A stretch of DNA of 64,000 bases from Balneolaceae bacterium (GTDB taxonomy: Bacteria; Bacteroidota; Rhodothermia; Balneolales; Balneolaceae), in the NCBI GenBank assembly GCA_034521495.1, contig JAXHMK010000012.1:1-64000 (forward strand), written 5' to 3'. Below, in pieces: positions 8,981 to 19,815 of the stretch. Position numbers and translations under genes: made by a program. The number at the start of each line of letters is the position of its first letter. Positions within the stretch are counted from its first letter, which is position 1. The notes beneath the pieces were generated by a model that had not been told where the DNA came from, ran no database searches, and was given only the letters and a program-made list of their open reading frames with translations.

Positions 8981-11900
8981 ATGCAGCAACGAGTAAAGAA
9001 TAAATTTTCGATTTTTATAAAACTGATACTCCTTTCTCTGCTTTTTGCAGCGTGGAGCCCGGAACAGGCAACAGCCCAAACCCAGGCGCGGGCGACCATT
9101 GTGGGTATCCCTCAAATTTTGCCAAGTCCCTATATCAGTGATTTTGAACAACAAGTTTTTGCGGGCAATTACCAGGTTCAGTTAAATATTACGGGGCCGG
9201 GACCGGTCGATGTCCGTTTTCGTGTAAGAATTACTCAAAACAGCCAGGTTTTGGTGGATGAAACCTCGCTTCCCTCCACCTTCGATTCGGGTATGCATCT
9301 GCTGAGTCCATTTTCCGAATTTGTTCTGTTTGAAGCCACCACCCAGCAAATTCTGGAATCACTTCCCGGCACCAGGTTCCGCCAGGCCTGGCAAACCGGA
9401 AGGTTTCCGGAAGGAAATTATCAAATTACCATTGAACCGGAGATTGTAGGTTCAAATATACCCGGTATTGAAGGGATCGCAAACTTCATGGTTCGATTAC
9501 CGCAACCGCCAACCCTGGTTTCTCCTTCCAATGGTGAATCGATTGCACCAACGTTATCGACTCCTGTTTTTTCATGGTCGCCAGTAATGGGCCCTCCGGG
9601 AATGATGGTTGAGTATGAATTCCTGCTGGTTGAGCTATTCGACGGACAAAATCCATCCGAAGCGATTGTGAGTAATCGGAAACATGCTTCGGCAGTGAGT
9701 ATTGGAACTACTATGCTGCCCTACACGGGTTCGTATCTTCCTCTGGAAGAGGGACAAACGTACGCATGGCAGGTAACCGCCCGTGATGTAAATGGCGAGA
9801 TTCCGATCAATAATGAAGGGCGAAGTGAAGTGAGAGTCTTTACATATGGTTCTGAAGATGAAGAAGAACAAGAACAGTTGACTGTGGTTGAACCGGAAAT
9901 GACATTAGCACCGATTCCGGTACAGATCCCGTCCACTACTATCTCCGGTACAGTTCAATACAAGTTCAGGCCTACGGAGGGTTTCCAAAGTAATGAACCG
10001 GTTAACTCGAACTCTACTTTTAACCTGTCCGGTACAAATAATTCTGGAGTTCAAACGGCCCTCGACGATCCCAATTACAGTATGGAGGATGCAAATTACA
10101 GCGGAGATCTGTACAGTGGTTTCGGTAATCAAAACCAGGAATCTGACCAGGTTTCCATTGATGCACAAGTCCCGGTATATGGTGGCGGAGAAACAGGCAA
10201 TGTACAAATTCAAAATTTTGGACAAACAACCGGAGATATTCAGAATCAGTTAGCCGAAATATCCGATAATTTGCTTAATCATCCGTTGGAGGGAGCAAGT
10301 GTAAAAGCAGTGGTTACCGTAAATGGTACCGATCATGTAATTGCAACCACCACGGCGAATGAGGAAGGTGCCTATACCCTCTCTTTTGCTCCATCCGAGC
10401 TCGATCGTCTTTTAGATAATTCTGATGATTCCGATTCAGGAAGTGGTAGTGCATCCGTGATTGGAAATCAGCAGAATCAGAATCAAACCATAAACGTACA
10501 AGATGCAAATACGCCTGTTTCACAACTTCAGAACACAGAGTTGGCTTTAGCTTCTGTTAAAATTGTAGTTGACTCACCCTATTTTACATTTAGTGAAGAT
10601 AATACGGTGGCTGTCAGTACTAAGAATGCAAGAACGTACAACGCGGGTGCTATCACGGGTACGGCGTTAACCTATCGGCTGGATTCCACCGTCCGGGATC
10701 AAGAAGACGATGAGCCAATAACGGATGCTAAAATTGAGATTTTCAGGGCGTCGGACTGGTATGATGTGGTTCCTGCACTACAACCGGAGGGCTGGCCATT
10801 ACCAGCCGACCAAGAGGATGCTCAGATGGTTTTAAATAGCAGTATGATGGAGAAAGTAGCTGAGGCAAACGCATCCAGACAGATAACCCGACTTTTTCCA
10901 AGAAAGAAAGGTTCAAACGACCGCTATATGGTTCGTGTGGATGCTCCCGGTTATAAACCTGTTGTGACCCATTTGTCAGCTTCACCGGAGTTGAGTGAGT
11001 TTGAATCGGCCACTGTAGAAAAAGTCTATAAATTACAGAAAGCTCTCCCTGTAGTTGAGGGCCGAGTGGTAAGGCGGGATAATCAGTCTCCCATCAAAAA
11101 TGCAATTGTTGCCCTTACGCCCCCTGTTAACAACCTGACTCCCAGAGTTACAGTTACAGACAGCGACGGCCGATTTACAATCACCCGTATTCAAACGCAT
11201 ACGGAACCATACAAGCTTGTCGTACAGAGTTCCAAAAGTGAAAAATATGAGGAAGAGATTTTACTGAATGAACGGGGAGTAGTGATCCAAAGAGATCCGA
11301 TTATGCTTGATCCAACACTGATTACAGTTGTGGGACGCATTCAGAATGATCGATCAGAAAATATTGCGAATGCGACGGTTAAATGGCAGGATGGCGGTTC
11401 ACCTGTTCAAACCGATCAACAAGGACGATTTGTCACAGCAAATACCCAGGGTACGCACACTCTTCAGGTTCGGAAAATTGGGCACCGTGATATGGATACA
11501 ACAATTACGGTTGAAGTATCCGAAGAACCGGAGTTTGATTTTAACTTTGAAAGAAATCAAACCAGGCAAGACTGGTCTGATACCGACATTTCTAATTTTT
11601 CCACTACCACGAACCAATGGGCAAATTCAGTCATAAATTCGGAATCGTTTCAAACCGATGACGGGGAGGAAGAAGAGGGTTTTTCATTTGCTTCAGTCGG
11701 ATACAGCGGGAACGCTTCGAGTTCCTACAGTATCAGTGAAAATTTTGCCCAAAATGAAACGAATATGTCGATGGCGGATTACAGTTCCGCAGCCGCCTAT
11801 TTTATGGACATAATGGGCGAAAATGGAACTCCGGGGGATACACAGGACATCGGTACGCTTGTGATTACCCGTGCAGTTGGTAAGCTGGATGTAACCGTAG

Positions 11901-14900
11901 AGTCTGCCTCTGACGGCTCACCCATCGAAAATGCAACCGTTCAGGTCGGTAAAACCGGACCGAGCGACCAGACGGATGATCAAGGCTCTATCTACTTTGA
12001 TGAAACTCCCGCAGGAAACGTTCCGATTCAGGTGCAGGCCCCCAACACAACCAATTATGTACCCGTTATCACCGAAACAACAATTACGGATAACGGAGAA
12101 GTGACCGATGTTACGATCTCCATGGATCTGGGTGGACGTGCAACAGGAACCGTTACGGCAGTAGGAAACCCGGTTGAGGGAGCAACGATTCGGCTTGAGG
12201 GAAGAGAAGATATTCAAACAACCACGGACAGCAATGGTTCATATACACTTCCGGGAATACCCACAGGCGAGTGGACACTGAAAGCCGGGAAATCGGGTTT
12301 TGTGGGTGATTCACAGACAACAACATTTTCTGAGGATACAGAACAAACGGTTGATTTCAGCCTGCAGGATTCAGAATTCAATATCGCCTCTCTTCTTGGG
12401 TTTGATATTGAAGTTGAGGAGTTGTCTGTCAGTCCATCCGATACAACTATTACCGGTGCAATTGTTTCGGTACCCAATAACCCATTAATAAGCGTTGAGC
12501 CTGATTTCCGCATTCCTTTCACAAACATTAATGTATTTGAGCAAAATGGCAAATTGCTGCCCGTCGGCGGATCGGTGCAGACTGACATGAGTGAGTTTAA
12601 CGCGGAAGTATTTGGTTTTTTGCAAGTTACCGTGAGTAATTCAAGTGGAATTATTGTCCGGGAACGGGAGCTCCCAACACAAGTTGGATATCTTGCCGGC
12701 AAAGTTCAGATTGACTACGAATCCACTTTTACGTCAGAAACCGGTTGGGAATGGCCCGGGGCTCCAAAACAGCAGCTTGTGCTTCCTAATTTAGATGACT
12801 TACCAGATGGTGTTGGCGAAGAAGAATTGGTAACACTTACAAGTGATGGGTCATTTCCAATACCTGATATTGGAGAATCGGATTTCGAACTACGAATCAG
12901 TTCTGTACAAGAGTCGTTTGAACTTTATGGCTTTGATGTGAATCTGGAACTCGCCGAAAGCAGAGTAAGGAGTGACGGTTTTCATCTTGGGGGAGAAGTA
13001 GCTCTTAATAATATTCCGTTGTTGGATAATGTAGGTATAAGTCTGAGCGAGTTGGTGATAGGGATCAATGGGGCTGTAAAGAAGGCGGATTTAGATTTAG
13101 ATCCTAAGCCAAGTATTGGAATTGCTAATTGGGCTCTTGAAGTAGCATCAGGTGCACTTAGTGAAAATGGATTTTCTTTAGGTGGCGCATTTGAGCTTGC
13201 TATCCCTGGATCAGATGTATCAGAAATAAACTTTTCGGATCTTACTATTTCTCCCGATCAGATATTTGGCGGACAGTTCACTATTCCAACCGGAGGATTG
13301 GATATTTTTGGAATTACATCACTGCAATCAAAGCCGGGTGTAGATATTACATTCGGTAAAGTCCAAGATGAGAATACTTATTTTGTGAGTGGTGCAGGTG
13401 AAATTGCATTACCAAAGTATGTAAATGAACCGTTGGAATTTAAAGAATTTTTGATCCGAACGGATGGCCAATTCAGAGCAAACATTACCAGTAATTTCGA
13501 AAGTGATTTCTTTGGGCTTGCAGACTTAACTGTGAATGAGGTTGATTTCAATAACTTTGGGGGCAATCCCAACATTTATGTAGATGGTCAGTTTGGCTTG
13601 CGAGCAATTCCATTTATTAATGCTCAGTCTGGTGGATTAACATACGAACCGGGAGGGAATGTTTCGTTCGAAGAAATTGATCTTGATTTTGATGTAGTTG
13701 GAGTAGCCAGCGTGGGTGCTGGTATTGGTTTTGTGGATACCGCTCAGAAAACAGGGTTTAGTGGTGCAGGAAATATCGGAATCAGTGACAGCCCGTTGGA
13801 TCTGGCGATCGATTTTTTCTATGAGAAAGTGAATACCGGTGGTTTGATGTTTGGGGTTGATGTACAAACTGGCTTTCCACCCATCCAAATAGGTACAGTT
13901 ACCCTTTCAAATATTGGCGGAGGCTTTGAATACACGACAAGTGAAAGCAGAATTGAAGTAGGGCTTCGTGCTACTCTCTCCTTCGCACCGGGAGCTGAAC
14001 ATGCCCTGGCTTTAGATCCCTTAGAAGTTATTGTTAAAGCTGGAAATGGTGCTCCGGTTGTTGAAGGGAGTGCAGACGTTACTCTTATGACCCAACAAAT
14101 TGCAGATGCACAACTGACTATAGATTTTGGAAAGCCATATTTCGACATGATTGCAAATGTGGGATTTAATAAACTCCCGGATATTGATTTAGATGCTAAT
14201 GGTTCTGCCAGATTGGTATTAAGCGGTGAAGAGAATAACACATACTGGATGGCTGCAGCTTATTATCATGCAAATCTATTAGATCTGTTTACGGCTAATG
14301 CAAATATCATTGCAGCTTGGAATCTGAATGTTAACTCTCATCCAGAGTATAACGAATACACCGATTTCGTAAGCTCAGAATATATGACCGGCGGAGAAAT
14401 AAACGGATTACATTTAGATGTAGCATCTGAATTTGGAATAAAAAAGAAAGATAAAGTTTGTCTTGATTTCGAAGTGAGTGATTTCGAAGTGGGTAGTGCT
14501 TGTGCATACTTTTATAATAGTACACGGTGTAAGCTAAACGCAGACTTTGCCAGTAACAATTTTGGAATGTATTTAGGAAGCAACTGGCAAGGGGGAGGCA
14601 GCGTAAGGCTGCTCGAGGAAGATATTGCGGGTGCGGATATCGAAGCCACAGGTGAAATATTAGGCGGATATAGAAGCAATGAAAATGTATGGTGGGCAAA
14701 TGGAACGGCGGACGGCAGTGTTGAAGCTTATATCGGTGATTGTAATGTGGGTTGCCAAACAAAAGTTTGTTGGCCGGTTTGTGGTAAAGCATTTGGCAAA
14801 ACCATACACTGCCCGGTGCCAAAAGGCGCAAGCGTATGTGCAAGTGCCTCAATTACAGTTGATTACCGGTCCACAAGAGGAATGAATGTAGACATAGAGT

Positions 14901-14905
14901 TTTAA
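8981..14905 (+). CDS. Giant secreted beta-rich protein with carboxypeptidase-regulatory-like domains
   Basis: A 1974-residue exported protein with a signal peptide of about 33 residues. The first ~150 residues (S-P-Y-I-S-D-F-E-Q then V-D-V-R-F-R-V-R-I) resemble the TANFOR-type N-terminal domain of Bacteroidota surface proteins. A fibronectin/Ig-like segment follows (~175-290), then a Gln/Asn/Ser-rich low-complexity stretch (~350-520). At least four CarboxypepD_reg-like folds are visible, for instance around V-V-E-G-R-V-V-R-R, V-V-G-R-I-Q-N-D, K-L-D-V-T-V-E-S and A-T-G-T-V-T-A-V-G-N-P-V-E-G-A. The C-terminal ~750 residues are strand-rich, with a Cys cluster near the end (C-N-V-G-C-Q-T-K-V-C-W-P-V-C). 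An adhesin or structural surface role is inferred only. Confidence 0.8.
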   Translation: MQQRVKNKFSIFIKLILLSLLFAAWSPEQATAQTQARATIVGIPQILPSPYISDFEQQVFAGNYQVQLNITGPGPVDVRFRVRITQNSQVLVDETSLPSTFDSGMHLLSPFSEFVLFEATTQQILESLPGTRFRQAWQTGRFPEGNYQITIEPEIVGSNIPGIEGIANFMVRLPQPPTLVSPSNGESIAPTLSTPVFSWSPVMGPPGMMVEYEFLLVELFDGQNPSEAIVSNRKHASAVSIGTTMLPYTGSYLPLEEGQTYAWQVTARDVNGEIPINNEGRSEVRVFTYGSEDEEEQEQLTVVEPEMTLAPIPVQIPSTTISGTVQYKFRPTEGFQSNEPVNSNSTFNLSGTNNSGVQTALDDPNYSMEDANYSGDLYSGFGNQNQESDQVSIDAQVPVYGGGETGNVQIQNFGQTTGDIQNQLAEISDNLLNHPLEGASVKAVVTVNGTDHVIATTTANEEGAYTLSFAPSELDRLLDNSDDSDSGSGSASVIGNQQNQNQTINVQDANTPVSQLQNTELALASVKIVVDSPYFTFSEDNTVAVSTKNARTYNAGAITGTALTYRLDSTVRDQEDDEPITDAKIEIFRASDWYDVVPALQPEGWPLPADQEDAQMVLNSSMMEKVAEANASRQITRLFPRKKGSNDRYMVRVDAPGYKPVVTHLSASPELSEFESATVEKVYKLQKALPVVEGRVVRRDNQSPIKNAIVALTPPVNNLTPRVTVTDSDGRFTITRIQTHTEPYKLVVQSSKSEKYEEEILLNERGVVIQRDPIMLDPTLITVVGRIQNDRSENIANATVKWQDGGSPVQTDQQGRFVTANTQGTHTLQVRKIGHRDMDTTITVEVSEEPEFDFNFERNQTRQDWSDTDISNFSTTTNQWANSVINSESFQTDDGEEEEGFSFASVGYSGNASSSYSISENFAQNETNMSMADYSSAAAYFMDIMGENGTPGDTQDIGTLVITRAVGKLDVTVESASDGSPIENATVQVGKTGPSDQTDDQGSIYFDETPAGNVPIQVQAPNTTNYVPVITETTITDNGEVTDVTISMDLGGRATGTVTAVGNPVEGATIRLEGREDIQTTTDSNGSYTLPGIPTGEWTLKAGKSGFVGDSQTTTFSEDTEQTVDFSLQDSEFNIASLLGFDIEVEELSVSPSDTTITGAIVSVPNNPLISVEPDFRIPFTNINVFEQNGKLLPVGGSVQTDMSEFNAEVFGFLQVTVSNSSGIIVRERELPTQVGYLAGKVQIDYESTFTSETGWEWPGAPKQQLVLPNLDDLPDGVGEEELVTLTSDGSFPIPDIGESDFELRISSVQESFELYGFDVNLELAESRVRSDGFHLGGEVALNNIPLLDNVGISLSELVIGINGAVKKADLDLDPKPSIGIANWALEVASGALSENGFSLGGAFELAIPGSDVSEINFSDLTISPDQIFGGQFTIPTGGLDIFGITSLQSKPGVDITFGKVQDENTYFVSGAGEIALPKYVNEPLEFKEFLIRTDGQFRANITSNFESDFFGLADLTVNEVDFNNFGGNPNIYVDGQFGLRAIPFINAQSGGLTYEPGGNVSFEEIDLDFDVVGVASVGAGIGFVDTAQKTGFSGAGNIGISDSPLDLAIDFFYEKVNTGGLMFGVDVQTGFPPIQIGTVTLSNIGGGFEYTTSESRIEVGLRATLSFAPGAEHALALDPLEVIVKAGNGAPVVEGSADVTLMTQQIADAQLTIDFGKPYFDMIANVGFNKLPDIDLDANGSARLVLSGEENNTYWMAAAYYHANLLDLFTANANIIAAWNLNVNSHPEYNEYTDFVSSEYMTGGEINGLHLDVASEFGIKKKDKVCLDFEVSDFEVGSACAYFYNSTRCKLNADFASNNFGMYLGSNWQGGGSVRLLEEDIAGADIEATGEILGGYRSNENVWWANGTADGSVEAYIGDCNVGCQTKVCWPVCGKAFGKTIHCPVPKGASVCASASITVDYRSTRGMNVDIEF

Positions 14906-14927
14906 AGCCATTCACATAAAATAGATT

Positions 14928-17022
14928 ATGTTGTTTTACAAAAAACAGAAACGATTATTATTGAAGATCGGGCTGATTGTTTATTCGCTCGCATTATTGC
15001 AAACACAGGTTGTAAATGGCCAGGCCAACCAGGAAGTAGATGATCTTGTAAACTGGTCAGAAGATGGAATGGTTGTCTTTGCAAGTGATGCAGGACTTAG
15101 CGAAGAATTCCCTCAATCGGAACGAGTGGCTGCAATTATTTACAGAAAGCTGACGGAAGAAGGGGAGTACCAGGAAATTACACGGGTTCAAGCTCCCGTT
15201 TCTGTTGAGGAGTTGAGAGAACGTTCCAGTGAACGTTTTATCCAACAACTTATGGATGAAACCAATAGTAACTCTGAAGAGGCGTTATTACAGTACATTC
15301 GTTCAAATTCAAGGCTGGACCATTATGGGTTTTTAAGTTTTAATCCTGACTTGTGGCGAATGCTGGGGACAGCGTATACAGACACGGAAACATTGAACTT
15401 TGAGGAGGGACAGAGAGTTTGGTACAAGGTTAGGTATTTAAATATAGATGGTTCAATATCAGAGGGATCTGTCGAAGGTTCGGATATAGTCGGAAGTAGT
15501 CCGGATATCCTTCCCCCGCAAAGTGTAGATAGGTTAGAACGGGACAGTCTTGTTGCGGTTAACTGGGCATCACCCATTAGTGGATCGGAAGATGCATACT
15601 TTGCACGAGTTTACAGACAAAAAGCAGATGAAGATGCGTTTACACTTTTAGATGAACCTGTTATGGCCAGGAGGACAAGCGACAGTTTAATTGTTTATCA
15701 ACATGAAGAACAGGCTGAACCTGAACAAGTCTACAGATTTTTTATTAAACCTGTTGATTTAGTAGGAAATCCCGGCCCACCATCGGATACACTTACAGTT
15801 TTATCCGTAGATTTTGAAAATCTGCCCCTTTTTGGTGAAATAACAGCAACAGATACTACTTCGGGCATTCATCTTTCCTGGGAGCCTATACCACAAAAAC
15901 CCTACCTTACGGGTCTTGAGATTAGAAGGTCAAGGGATGCCCGACAGGATTTTATAGTTCTCGATACACTCGCGGTATCAGCAACCGAGTATTTGGATAC
16001 AAGATTAGTCCCGAATCAATCCTACTATTACGAGTTCAGGGTCGTAACCATGAGAGATCGGACTGAATTGCCGTCTGGCGTGGCAACTGCTTCTTATGAG
16101 AGTACACTGCCGCCTTCGCCTCCTGCTGGATTAACGGCCGTTCAGGAAAATGAAGGCATTCGTTTAAATTGGGATTCCGTTGAAGAACCCAATCTCTATG
16201 CCTATTACGTATACAGGGGAACCAGCCGCTATGATTCTCTTGCAGTCGTTTCCCCGGCTATTCAAGATACGACTACATTTTTTGACAATGCAGAACAATT
16301 GCACGGACGTACGAATTACGTTTATGCAGTTAAAGCGGTCAGTAATAATGAATTGGAAAGCGATCTGTCTAACACAGTTACCATCCGTCCGGACAGAATT
16401 GTTCGTCCGCCGGCACCGGTTGGAATTGAAGGCTATGCAGAACAGTCACGAGTTCGGCTTTTCTGGAGCGATCAGACCGAAAGAGACCAGGCTGTGCAAG
16501 GGTACAATCTTGTATAGAAGTGAGTCGCCGATGGAGATCACCCCAGATAGTGCCGCCGCTTCCATCCAGGCAGAACAGGCCGGTTTTGAGCGTGTCAACG
16601 ATTCACTGATCACCACAACCTCGTTTGATGACATTAATGTAGAATCAGGGCAAACCTATTACTACTCGCTATCTTCTGTAGATGTTTTTGATGTGGAGAG
16701 CTTGATGTCAAACACGGCACGATTTACGCCATCCGCACCGGCATTAAGGCCTCCATCGCAGGTAAGTGTACGCACAGTTTCAAATGGAGTAGAATTACGA
16801 TGGAATGAAACTCTGCAAGATGGCGCATCGGGTTACAGGGTTTATCGAAGATCAAGAGGAGAGAATAGTTCAACTCCTATCGGAATGAATAACCTGACGG
16901 AAACAATATTTTTGGATCAAAATGTATCTGAGGGAGAATTGTACTGGTATTCAATTTCAGTTGTTGGAGACGGCACTGAAAGTAATACAAGTTCTGAGCA
17001 ATCTGTGCGGGTTGATGAATAA
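14928..17022 (+). pseudogene. Fibronectin type III repeat protein, interrupted by a one-base frameshift
   Basis: A signal peptide (about 1-31) is followed by a short domain and at least five FN3 repeats, recognisable by their P-P-x-P / L-x-W / Y-Y-Y-x-V patterning. The first frame ends at a TAG at 16515-16517. The FN3 homology continues without a gap in the next frame: G-Y-N-L (first frame) joins Y-R-S-E-S-P (second) if one base at 16512 is skipped. The repaired product is ~697 residues. The junction is a CTT codon followed by G. The gene lies 22 bases after the giant surface protein and is probably co-transcribed with it. It could be a real pseudogene, an assembly indel or a recoding site. 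Confidence 0.8.
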
Positions 17023-17127
17023 CAGATCAACCAGTGATCATGCCAACCTTTTTTGATACAAGCGATTGGATTATTTCGCATATATAAAAATAAAGCTTGT
17101 AGTTAATAATCATTTCAAAGCCCAATT

Positions 17128-18495
17128 ATGAAATATCTGCATTTGAGACTGAATGTAATCCTGATTTTATTTTTCTCGCTATTCCTGTTTGTTGCTTGTT
17201 CCTCTTCTACAGGTCCGTCAGATCAGGGTAATAATCAAAACCAAACAATTAACGAGCAGGGAGTTGATGCCGAGCTGGGAGATGAAACGGAGTTTATTGA
17301 TGATAGTACTGTTGAAGCTGCTATGACAGACGCTGACAACGAAAATCAAACATATACCTTCAATCGAAGTGCATTGGCCGATGCGGGAATAGAGTTGGAG
17401 GTTGGAGAGGTATTGCTTATTTCCAAAGTAGCACTTGGCCGAATTACCTCTGTGAGCGAAGGGAACGGTGAAGTTGTTGTGGAGACTAAATTTGCTTCCC
17501 TTACAGAAGCTTTTGAAGAAGCAGATATCGAGTGGGATCAAACCTTCGAATTTACGGATGAGGTTTTGGAAAACTCAGTAATGGTTTATAAGGGAAAAGA
17601 GTACGCTCCAAGAAAAGATGATGAGGCGTGTGAGGGGCTTCAGGCCGGCTGTATCGGATGGGAATTTGAAGTTGGAGAATATACTTTGAAAGGAAGAATT
17701 GTCGGTCAGGGTTCTAATGCTGAGGTGATTGTAATCATGTCCAAACAGGTTGGCAATGAAAGCGTGGCTTTCCGTGCGGAGAGTACCATTCAATCCATCG
17801 ACAATTACACAAATATTCAGATTGAGGATCACGAGACAAAACAGTTCGAGTTTGGAAATCCAAATATGCAGGGTACGGCCAAATTGAGCTTGGCTGCGGC
17901 TGGTGGTGGTGTAGGGCCGGATTTAAGTTTTGGTCCGCATACCATGATTCGATTTCCCTTTACTATTGGACCTCTTCCGGTAATTTTAGCGGTTAAAGTA
18001 CGAACGGTTGCAAAAGTTGAAGTTGTGAGTAATGCGTCAGCCACGGCCGAGGCAAACTTCAGTTATAGCGGAAATGCGGGAATTACGTATGACGGCAAGG
18101 ATTTAATTCCAAATAAAGATCAACAAATCGAGAATCCCCAAATAACGGGTGGCAGTGGTGATCTGGCGGCAGCGATAGGTTTAAATGTAGATGTTCAGTG
18201 GGGATTTACAGCACCCGAGCTGGAACTGCAACTCTTTGGAAATACGTTGGTTCCATACCTGAGGCCTGAATTTTTTATTGGTGCAAATCTGAAGTGGGGT
18301 CCTGTATGTCAAAATGTAAATTTGAGATACAACGTGAGCTCAGGTCTGGATCTTAGGTTTTTGGGACAGAACTTAGCACAACTTTATGAAACCAAAGTTG
18401 TGGAAGAGAAAGAATGGGATTATTACTCACCAGAAGATTGCGAGGGAGCTCATAGCAAAGAGAATCAAGAAGAGTATTTGATTTTCAGAAATTAG
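17128..18495 (+). CDS. Lipoprotein of unknown function, last gene of the surface block
   Basis: A 455-residue protein with a lipoprotein signal peptide (lipobox F-V-A-C, Cys24) followed by a Ser/Gly/Gln/Asn-rich linker. The rest is strand-rich. Residues ~130-240 carry a C-x6-C-I-G-W-E-F element, and ~280-440 include G-P-L-P-V-I-L-A-V-K-V-R and an L-R-P-E-F-F-I-G-A-N-L-K-W segment with two further cysteines. I do not recognise a domain. It follows the FN3 gene by 105 bases on the same strand and is probably an envelope partner of the preceding three proteins. Confidence 0.75.
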   Translation: MKYLHLRLNVILILFFSLFLFVACSSSTGPSDQGNNQNQTINEQGVDAELGDETEFIDDSTVEAAMTDADNENQTYTFNRSALADAGIELEVGEVLLISKVALGRITSVSEGNGEVVVETKFASLTEAFEEADIEWDQTFEFTDEVLENSVMVYKGKEYAPRKDDEACEGLQAGCIGWEFEVGEYTLKGRIVGQGSNAEVIVIMSKQVGNESVAFRAESTIQSIDNYTNIQIEDHETKQFEFGNPNMQGTAKLSLAAAGGGVGPDLSFGPHTMIRFPFTIGPLPVILAVKVRTVAKVEVVSNASATAEANFSYSGNAGITYDGKDLIPNKDQQIENPQITGGSGDLAAAIGLNVDVQWGFTAPELELQLFGNTLVPYLRPEFFIGANLKWGPVCQNVNLRYNVSSGLDLRFLGQNLAQLYETKVVEEKEWDYYSPEDCEGAHSKENQEEYLIFRN

Positions 18496-18635
18496 AGAGA
18501 GCCATTTGGTGGGTTCCGTCAAAAAATATGTTCGGATCTTTTGTATATGAAAGTGAGATTTTACCCGTTCTTGCAAACGTGAAATCCATGCTTAAAAGCC
18601 TTACCTTTAGAGGCTAATTCAAAAAGTAAAGAGAT

Positions 18636-19772
18636 ATGAGTAAAAAAGGACGCGTACTGGTTGCAATGAGTGGTGGTGTAGATTCCTCCGTAGCAGCCGT
18701 AATGCTTCACAAACAAGGATATGAGGTGATCGGTATCACCATGAAAACCTGGGATTATCACCGGAGTGGGGGTAATGACGGGAAAGAAACGGGCTGTTGT
18801 ACCGTAGAATCGATGAATGATGCCCGGCAAATTGCGGTCCGGCATGGTTTCAAACACTTTATTGTTGATATCAGAGATGAATTTGGTAATTGGGTGATCG
18901 ACCGATTTATTGAAGATTACACCAGTGGGCGAACACCCAACCCCTGCGTTCTTTGCAACACTCATATCAAATGGGCGGCACTTTTGAGGCGGGCTGATAA
19001 TCTTGGTTGTGACTACATCGCTACGGGACATTACGCCAATGTTCGCGAGGAAAACGGCCGGTATGTCATATCAAAAGGAAAAGATCACAACAAAGATCAA
19101 TCTTATGCTCTTTGGGGTGTTCGCCAGGAACATCTGGAGAGAACTATTTTTCCACTTGGCAGATACCGTAAAACAGAAATTCGTGATATTGCTGAGGAGT
19201 ACGGTTTGCTTAATGTGGCCAATAAACCGGATTCGTACGAAATCTGTTTCATTCCTGATAATAATTATCACCGGTTTCTGAAAGACAAGGTAGATGATCT
19301 CGAAGAGAGAGTAAGCGGTGGAGTTTTTGTAGATCAGAAAGGAAATATTGTTGGCGAACACAAGGGATTTCCCTTCTATACGATTGGCCAAAGACGCGGT
19401 TTAGACCTCGCGATGGGCAAGCCGGTATACGTTACAGATATTGATGCTGAAAATAATGTAATCACCATTGGTGAGAAGAAAGATCTCATCAGTACCACAT
19501 GCCGGGCCAAAGAGATTAACCTGGTAAAATATGATGAAATTCCGGGTGGAGAGATGGAAATAACCGGGAAAATCAGATATAATGATGATGGAGCAATCGG
19601 CAATCTCAAGCAGTTGTCTGCGGATGAAATTGAAGTTACATTTCCTGCAGGGCGCGAAGCCATTACACCGGGTCAGGCTGTTGTTTGTTACGAAGGTGAT
19701 GATGTTGTAGCCGGCGGCTGGATCCACAAGGTAAATGTGGAGATGGAAGAACAGCTTGAACTGGAAGCATGA
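18636..19772 (+). CDS. mnmA: tRNA-specific 2-thiouridylase MnmA
   Basis: A cytosolic enzyme that transfers sulfur to U34 of Lys, Glu and Gln tRNAs (s2U34). The 378-residue product has the PP-loop S-G-G-V-D-S-S at 12-18. The catalytic Cys104 sits in P-N-P-C-V-L-C-N and the second active-site Cys204 in Y-E-I-C-F-I-P. The central G-Q-R-R-G-L element and the C-terminal beta-barrel domain are also present. Length is typical. The chosen ATG begins the conserved M-S-K-K-G-R-V-L-V-A-M-S-G-G segment. The gene is unrelated to the surface block before it. Confidence 0.97.
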   Translation: MSKKGRVLVAMSGGVDSSVAAVMLHKQGYEVIGITMKTWDYHRSGGNDGKETGCCTVESMNDARQIAVRHGFKHFIVDIRDEFGNWVIDRFIEDYTSGRTPNPCVLCNTHIKWAALLRRADNLGCDYIATGHYANVREENGRYVISKGKDHNKDQSYALWGVRQEHLERTIFPLGRYRKTEIRDIAEEYGLLNVANKPDSYEICFIPDNNYHRFLKDKVDDLEERVSGGVFVDQKGNIVGEHKGFPFYTIGQRRGLDLAMGKPVYVTDIDAENNVITIGEKKDLISTTCRAKEINLVKYDEIPGGEMEITGKIRYNDDGAIGNLKQLSADEIEVTFPAGREAITPGQAVVCYEGDDVVAGGWIHKVNVEMEEQLELEA

Positions 19773-19815
19773 TAGTTGCGTTCTCCTAATTCGAATCGTT
19801 TCTTATCAAATAATT

